Positions 12,834 through 17,204 of a stretch of 17,204 nt of DNA are shown in pieces. The position numbers and the translations under genes are program-made. Under the pieces are notes generated by a model. The model searched no databases and had not been told where the DNA came from. It saw only the letters and a program-made list of their open reading frames with translations. The stretch's first letter is position 1. Each line of letters begins with the position of its first letter. Source of the stretch: Nanobdellota archaeon (GTDB lineage: Archaea; Nanobdellota; Nanobdellia; SCGC-AAA011-G17; ARS1403); contig NZCU01000027.1 in assembly GCA_002688395.1 (NCBI GenBank), positions 1 through 17,204 of the forward strand. Direction: 5' to 3'.

Positions 12834-13907
12834 CTATCTTATCACATCTATGCCAAGATCTTCTCCCATCTTTACACTTTCTTGGCTCGGTTTAGCAGGA
12901 TCTACTTGTCCTAATATATATGGACTATTAACACCTGCAACGATAGTCATTATTCTTAATTTGCCAGTCATGCCTTCATTAATTCTAGATCCCCAGATTA
13001 CATTCGCATCTTTATCTAAAGTTTCAGTTACCATATCTCCAACCTTACTTACATCATCTAAAGTTAAATCAGGACCTCCTTCAACATGGATTAAAGCTCC
13101 AGTTGCTCCAGCATAACTTACATCTAATAAAGGATTAGTCAAAGCTCTTCTAGTAGCTTCTTCTACTTTATGTTCGCTATCACTTTCTCCAACTCCAATA
13201 GCACAAACGCCACCATCGCTCATAATTGCTTTAACATCTGCATAATCCAAATTTACTAATGAAGGAACAGCAATAGTTTCCACAATACCTTTGATCATAG
13301 TTGAAATTAATTCATTTGCAACTGCAAAAGCTTGTTGTATAGGTAGATCCCCTGCTATATTTACTAACCTATTATTATCAATTACAATTACACTATCACT
13401 CACTTGTCTTAATTCCTGCAATCCCCACTCAGCTTTGTCCATCCTAGCTCTTTCTAATTCAAATGGCATAGTTACAGTTCCAATAACAATAGCTCCCATC
13501 TCTTTAGCCATTTTAGCAACTACAGGAGCAGCACCAGTTCCAGTACCTCCTCCCATACCAGCACAAACAAAAACCATATCAGAATCTTTTAGAACATCTT
13601 TAATTTCCTGTAAATTTTCTTTAGCAGCCTCACCTCCAACATTAGGATGGCCTCCTGCACCTAAACCTTTAGTTAAATCTCTTCCAATCAAAACTTTTCT
13701 ATCAGCTTCGTGAACATCTAAATGTTGTTTATCAGTATTAACAACAGCGATTTCAGCGCCCTTTACGCCTTTTTTATATAACCATGAAACAGTATTACCT
13801 CCACCTCCTCCTACTCCTATAACTTTTATATTAGCATGTCCGATTACAGAATCAGAACTTTGCGTAGTCTCAGATTGTTTTATTGCATTTTGCACGATAA
13901 ATTCCAT
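12834..13907 (-). CDS. ftsZ: Cell division GTPase FtsZ
   Basis: A 357-residue tubulin-like GTPase that forms the division ring. Motifs are GVGGGGGNTV (31-40, nucleotide base loop), the tubulin signature GMGGGTGTGAAP (117-128), NNRL (178-181) for the guanine pocket and the synergy loop NLDYADVKAIM (219-229), whose acidic residues complete the GTPase site of the next subunit. A poorly conserved ~20-residue N-terminal tail precedes the fold. The C-terminus ends in DLGIDVIR, as in archaeal FtsZ, with no long linker to a bacterial FtsA/ZipA peptide. No other division gene is near. A TATA box at 13967-13975 (minus) implies a leader of about 38 bases before ATG 13907, without a consensus ribosome-binding site. 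Confidence 0.97.
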   Translation of the reverse strand: MEFIVQNAIKQSETTQSSDSVIGHANIKVIGVGGGGGNTVSWLYKKGVKGAEIAVVNTDKQHLDVHEADRKVLIGRDLTKGLGAGGHPNVGGEAAKENLQEIKDVLKDSDMVFVCAGMGGGTGTGAAPVVAKMAKEMGAIVIGTVTMPFELERARMDKAEWGLQELRQVSDSVIVIDNNRLVNIAGDLPIQQAFAVANELISTMIKGIVETIAVPSLVNLDYADVKAIMSDGGVCAIGVGESDSEHKVEEATRRALTNPLLDVSYAGATGALIHVEGGPDLTLDDVSKVGDMVTETLDKDANVIWGSRINEGMTGKLRIMTIVAGVNSPYILGQVDPAKPSQESVKMGEDLGIDVIR

Positions 13908-13966
13908 TTTTTTCCATCCCCATTTGTTTTTTTTTGAATATTAAGAGAGCATTATCTAAGCGAAAG

Positions 13967-13979
13967 ATTTATATATGAT
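13967..13979. promoter_or_regulatory. TATA box of ftsZ, readable on both strands
   Basis: On the minus strand TATATAAAT would start an ftsZ transcript near 13945. On the plus strand ATTTATATATGAT would start one near 14003, just before the tandem hairpins at 14021-14070. Only the ftsZ direction has a clear gene. Confidence 0.45.
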
Positions 13980-14002
13980 CTACACTTATCTCTCTATAGA
14001 AC

Positions 14003-14075
14003 AAATTTAACACACACTTGAGCTTTTCGCCAAAAAAGCTTTAATCTCGGTTTTAACGCCAATTAAAACCACATA
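14003..14075 (+). ncRNA. Candidate structured RNA: two tandem hairpins with identical CGCCAA loops
   Basis: In the 311-base gene-free gap between ftsZ and gatD, AGCTTTT-CGCCAA-AAAAGCT (14021-14040) is followed eight bases later by GGTTTTAA-CGCCAA-TTAAAACC (14049-14070). The stems differ (7 and 8 bp) but the hexaloops are the same, which points to a shared ligand, protein or base-pairing partner. A plus-strand TATA box at 13967-13979 would start a transcript near 14003. The gatD promoter lies downstream (14187-14197), so this is not in a gatD leader unless an upstream start is used. The strand is uncertain: on the minus strand the loops read TTGGCG. The rest of the gap holds AT-rich sequence and promoters only. 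Confidence 0.45.
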
Positions 14076-14186
14076 TTAATTTTATTAATCTTTTAAAAAG
14101 AAGTTTAATATAAATACTTTATCTATTTACAAAATATATTTCCTAAAAGTTATTTTATAATATATATATTAAGTCACAATAATAAA

Positions 14187-14197
14187 ATATTTAAAAT
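14187..14197 (+). promoter_or_regulatory. TATA box of gatD
   Basis: ATATTTAAAAT is centred about 28 bases before the ATG at 14219, so gatD is probably leaderless and the gatD-gatE-hydrolase message starts here. Confidence 0.5.
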
Positions 14198-14218
14198 ACG
14201 CTTCTAATAACATTAAGT

Positions 14219-15301
14219 ATGATGAAAATTTCCATGCTCCACACCGGTGGAACAGTTGCATCTTTCTATGATGAAAAAAAAGGAGGAGTCTCATCTAAGT
14301 ATTCTCCTAAAGATATCTTAAAATTATACCCTGAAATAAAACAAATAGCAAATATTGATTCTAGATTAATAGGAAACATGTGGAGCCAAGACATGAACTT
14401 CAAACATTACAATTTAATAGCTAAAGAAGTGGAAAAAGAGGTTAAAAAAGGTGTAGAAGGGATAATAATTACACACGGAACAGATACTTTACATTATACT
14501 TCAGCAGCACTAGCATTTATTCTAGAAAATTGCCCAATTCCTGTAATATTACTAGGGGCTCAACGTTCATCTGATAGAGGTTCTTCCGACGCTAAACTAA
14601 ACTTAATCTGCGCTTGTCAATTCATAGCAAACTCAAAATTCCAAGGAGTCGCAATATGCATGCATGCCTCAACTTCCGATGATGCTTGCTTAATCCTACC
14701 TCCAACAAAAACAAGAAAAATACACTCCACAAGAAGAGATGCATTCAAAGCTATAAATAGCAAACCAATAGCCAGAGTTACATTACAAGGAAATGTCGGA
14801 TTTATAGAAAAACATAATAAAAGTTCAACTAAACAATTAAAGTTAAAGTTAATTAAAGAGAATATAAAAATAGGAATTTTAAAATCTCATCCAAATATGT
14901 TTGCTGAACAGATTTTATTCTACAAAAATTATGACGGACTAATAATAGAAGCAATGGGATTAGGAAACTTACCAACAACAAAATTAGATAAAAACACTCA
15001 AGAAAATGAAAAGATTTTAGAAGCTTTAAAAAAATTATCAAAAAAAATACCAATCATATTAACTCTCCAAACAATTTTCGGTAGATTAAATTTAAACGTC
15101 TACTCTAACCAAAGACAATATCAAGAAATAGGTTTACTAGGTCATCAAACAGATACTTTAACAGAAACTGCTTTTATTAAATTAGCTTGGTTATTAAGCA
15201 ACTACAAAAAAGAAGAAATTCCAAAATTAATTAACAAAAACTTCAGAGGAGAAATATCTTCTAGGACTTCATTAGACTTTCTTGACTATGTATACTCTTA
15301 A
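14219..15301 (+). CDS. gatD: Glutamyl-tRNA(Gln) amidotransferase subunit D (GatD), short form
   Basis: The asparaginase-like subunit that releases ammonia from Gln or Asn for Glu-tRNA(Gln) transamidation. Catalytic residues are visible: nucleophile Thr12 in HTGGTVAS, Thr88-Asp89 in THGTDT and Lys167 in TRKIHS. GAQRSSDRGSSDAKLN (113-128) and the C-terminal EISSRTS are typical of GatD rather than plain asparaginase. gatE begins two bases after the stop, which confirms the assignment. The protein is 360 residues and starts directly at the asparaginase core; GatD proteins usually have about 435 residues with an extra N-terminal domain of about 80, missing here. No upstream in-frame extension exists within the leaderless promoter spacing, so the absence looks genuine. 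Confidence 0.92.
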   Translation: MMKISMLHTGGTVASFYDEKKGGVSSKYSPKDILKLYPEIKQIANIDSRLIGNMWSQDMNFKHYNLIAKEVEKEVKKGVEGIIITHGTDTLHYTSAALAFILENCPIPVILLGAQRSSDRGSSDAKLNLICACQFIANSKFQGVAICMHASTSDDACLILPPTKTRKIHSTRRDAFKAINSKPIARVTLQGNVGFIEKHNKSSTKQLKLKLIKENIKIGILKSHPNMFAEQILFYKNYDGLIIEAMGLGNLPTTKLDKNTQENEKILEALKKLSKKIPIILTLQTIFGRLNLNVYSNQRQYQEIGLLGHQTDTLTETAFIKLAWLLSNYKKEEIPKLINKNFRGEISSRTSLDFLDYVYS

Positions 15302-15303
15302 AA

Positions 15304-16722
15304 ATGGAAAAAATAGACTACAAAAAACTAAATTTTAAATGTGGAATAGAAATTCATCAACAATTAGATGGTAAAAAATTATTTTGTAATTGTCCTGTTA
15401 AAACAAATAAAAAAGAAATTCCAGATTTAATAATAAAAAGAAAATTAAGAGCTGTAGCAGGGGCAGAAGGTAAAAAAGATATAGCGGCTTTGTATGAAGA
15501 ACAAAAAGACAAAACTTTCATTTACGAGTTCTATCAAGACTGCGATTGTTTAGTAGATATAGACGAAGAACCTCCAAGACAAATAAACCAAGAAGCCTTA
15601 GAAGCAACTTTACAATTATCTTTATTATTAAAAGCTAAAATACTCCCAAAAATAAAAGTAATGAGAAAAATTATAGTAGACGGCTCAAATGTGGCAGGAT
15701 TTCAAAGAACAATGTTAATAGCAACTAATGGAAAAATAAAAACATCAAAAGGAATAGTAAAAATCCCAACAATTTTCTTAGAAGAGGAAGCTGCTAAAAA
15801 AATATCAATAGTTAAAAATGAAGTAACTTATAGATTAGATAGAGTCGGCGTACCATTAATAGAAATAGCAACATCTCCAGATATAAAAGATTCTGAACAC
15901 GCAAAAGAAACAGCATCTTTACTAGGAATGATTTTAAGGTCTATTGATCTAACAAAAAGAGGATTAGGAAGTATAAGACAAGATGTTAATTTATCAATAA
16001 AAAACTCTCCAAGAATAGAAATAAAAGGATTCCAAGATTTAAAAAGTATCCCGAAAGTTATTAGTTACGAAACAAATAGATTAATCAAAAATCCACCAAA
16101 AAAAGATGAAGTAAGAAAAGCAGAACCAGACCTAACAACAACTTTCCTAAGACCACTACCAGGATCTTCAAGATTTTACCCAGAAACAGACCATAAAGAA
16201 ATAACAATAGATAAAGAATTATTAAAAAATATAAAATTACCAGAGTTAATAGAAGAAAAAACCTTAAAATTAGAAAAAAATTATAATTTACCATCTGAAT
16301 TAGCAAAAGAAATAGCAAAAAACAAAATCCACCTAGAAACTTACATAAAAAAATATAAAAGAATATCTCCATTATTAATAGCTCAAACATTAATAACAAC
16401 ACCAAAAGAAATAAGAACAAGATTTCATATTACAAAAAAAATAAAAGAAAAAGATTTTGAATTTATTTTTGAAAGCTTAAACAAACAAAAAATCCCAAAA
16501 GATGCAATAATAGATGTTCTAATTGGCTTATTAAAAAACAAAACACCAAATCTAAATAAATATTCATCATTGTCAGATAAAGAAATAGAAACAACTATCG
16601 AAGAAATAATAGCAGAAAATCAAAACGCTCCGTTCAATGCATTAATGGGTATTGCTATGGAGAAATTAAAAAATAGGGTAGAAGGTAAAAAAATAGCAGA
16701 AACAATTAAAAAATTCCTATGA
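15304..16722 (+). CDS. gatE: Glutamyl-tRNA(Gln) amidotransferase subunit E (GatE), short form
   Basis: The kinase/transamidase subunit of archaeal GatDE, which makes Gln-tRNA(Gln) from Glu-tRNA(Gln). The GatB/E cradle is clear: FKCGIEIHQQLDG (11-23), VDGSNVAGFQRT (125-136), RVGVPLIEIATSPD (180-193), GLGSIRQDVNLSI (220-232) and RPLPGSSRFYPETD (283-296). The C-terminal 150 residues form the helical plus YqeY-like tail. At 472 residues it is much shorter than the usual ~620-630: EVRKAEPDLTTTFLRPLPGS runs straight through the place where the AspRS-like insertion domain normally sits, so that domain is absent. It follows gatD at two bases and its stop overlaps the next ATG (ATGA). Confidence 0.93.
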   Translation: MEKIDYKKLNFKCGIEIHQQLDGKKLFCNCPVKTNKKEIPDLIIKRKLRAVAGAEGKKDIAALYEEQKDKTFIYEFYQDCDCLVDIDEEPPRQINQEALEATLQLSLLLKAKILPKIKVMRKIIVDGSNVAGFQRTMLIATNGKIKTSKGIVKIPTIFLEEEAAKKISIVKNEVTYRLDRVGVPLIEIATSPDIKDSEHAKETASLLGMILRSIDLTKRGLGSIRQDVNLSIKNSPRIEIKGFQDLKSIPKVISYETNRLIKNPPKKDEVRKAEPDLTTTFLRPLPGSSRFYPETDHKEITIDKELLKNIKLPELIEEKTLKLEKNYNLPSELAKEIAKNKIHLETYIKKYKRISPLLIAQTLITTPKEIRTRFHITKKIKEKDFEFIFESLNKQKIPKDAIIDVLIGLLKNKTPNLNKYSSLSDKEIETTIEEIIAENQNAPFNALMGIAMEKLKNRVEGKKIAETIKKFL

Positions 16723-17204
16723 AATCAAAAAAAATAATCATAGCAATACTTTTCATATTCTTAACTATCAATATTTCTATAGCGATCAACAACTACGCTG
16801 TAGATTTCATTTCAAATCAAAAAGATAGAGAAGGAGGATTCTTAATAGGATCAAAGCCTTATGAAATTAAAAAAGATCCAGATACAACGATTCTACTAGT
16901 CCATGGTGTAATTTCCTCTCCAAAAGATTTCAAAGAATTATCAGAGTATTTGTCTTCAAGAAACATATCAGTTTCTGCGATGCTTCTCCCAGGCCATGGA
17001 ACTCATCCAAAAGATTTAGCAACAAAAACATATTTAGATTGGACATCTTCAGTAGATGAAGAATTAGACAAGATAAACTCTAAAAATAAATTTTTATTAG
17101 GATATTCTTTAGGAGGAACTCTAACTTTAAACGCTGCAAGAACTAACGAACTTGATGGAATCATCACAATTAACGCACCAATAGAACTTCAAAATAAATT
17201 CGTC
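16719..17204 (+). CDS. Alpha/beta hydrolase (carboxylesterase/lipase-like), 5' part
   Basis: The first 162 residues of a gene that leaves the window. An N-terminal hydrophobic stretch (KIIIAILFIFLTINISIAI, about 5-23) is a signal peptide or membrane anchor. Then come the oxyanion strand LLVHGV (59-64), LLPGHGTHP (89-97) and the nucleophile elbow GYSLGG (128-133) with Ser130. The pattern matches small carboxylesterases and monoacylglycerol-lipase-like enzymes. The acid and histidine of the triad would be in the missing part. The ATG at 16719 overlaps the gatE stop (ATGA), so it is translationally coupled to gatE despite no obvious functional link. A secreted or membrane-bound esterase acting on lipids is the simplest reading; the substrate is unknown. 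Confidence 0.85.
   Translation, partial: MKSKKIIIAILFIFLTINISIAINNYAVDFISNQKDREGGFLIGSKPYEIKKDPDTTILLVHGVISSPKDFKELSEYLSSRNISVSAMLLPGHGTHPKDLATKTYLDWTSSVDEELDKINSKNKFLLGYSLGGTLTLNAARTNELDGIITINAPIELQNKFV

Noticed and set aside
13291..13713. 140-residue plus-strand frame inside ftsZ
   Set aside because: Antisense shadow of a clearly identified FtsZ; the shorter frame at 12850-13116 is rejected for the same reason.
14021..14070. Guanidine-II (mini-ykkC) riboswitch
   Set aside because: The tandem-hairpin layout is similar, but the required ACGR loop is missing and the gene downstream is gatD with its own promoter.
14219..15301. Stand-alone L-asparaginase
   Set aside because: The core is shared, but GatD-specific stretches and gatE two bases downstream favour GatD.
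16085..16420. Leu/Phe-rich 111-residue minus-strand frame
   Set aside because: Low-complexity antisense of the A-rich gatE coding strand; looks like a membrane protein only because of base composition.
1..17204. CRISPR array or defence island
   Set aside because: No regularly spaced repeats, no cas, restriction-modification or toxin-antitoxin genes seen.

Overview
The window reads as a piece of an AT-rich archaeal chromosome. Archaeal hallmarks are GatD/GatE (the Asp/Glu-tRNA amidotransferase found in archaea), deoxyhypusine synthase, a TrmB-family regulator, an ATP-dependent DNA ligase, an archaellum/pilus-type secretion ATPase with class III signal-peptide pilins, an intron-containing tRNA, and many start codons about 25-30 bases downstream of a TATA box (leaderless mRNAs). 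Tight packing, small or domain-reduced proteins and strong AT bias suggest a small-genome DPANN lineage (Pacearchaeota/Woesearchaeota-like). That placement is inference from style, not from a marker-gene comparison.

Layout, left to right. (1) 1-6274, minus strand: a type IV pilus-like locus. Five consecutive genes with class III signal peptides (6274 down to 3752) are followed by a FlaI/PilT-type ATPase (3701-2094), a small coiled-coil protein (796-527) and the N-terminal part of a FlaJ/TadC-like membrane platform protein that leaves the window (540-1). A tnpB-only IS200/IS605-type element (about 870-2093, plus strand) sits between the ATPase gene and the last two genes. (2) 6317-7560: tRNA-Thr(GGT), an oversized tRNA-Leu(TAA) with one clear and one probable intron, a LAGLIDADG homing endonuclease gene ending 13 bases before that tRNA, and a 48-residue zinc-ribbon protein, all minus. 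(3) 7803-9962, minus: a speD-like AdoMet decarboxylase overlapping a deoxyhypusine synthase gene (polyamine/hypusine pair), then a TrmB-type regulator. (4) 10073-12686: ATP-dependent DNA ligase divergent from a nitroreductase, and an unrecognised 101-residue protein. (5) 12740-14218: ftsZ with a strong hairpin behind it, and a gene-free stretch holding two tandem hairpins with the same CGCCAA loop. (6) 14219-17204, plus: gatD, gatE and an alpha/beta hydrolase, translationally close-packed; the last gene runs off the window.

How it fits together: the left third makes and assembles a surface filament; SpeD and DHS supply decarboxylated AdoMet and hypusine on aIF5A; GatDE makes Gln-tRNA(Gln). 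The best candidates for something new are the tandem identical-loop hairpins near 14021-14070, the tRNA-Leu/homing-endonuclease pairing, the transposon-split pilus operon, and a GatDE pair in which both subunits seem to have lost a family domain.
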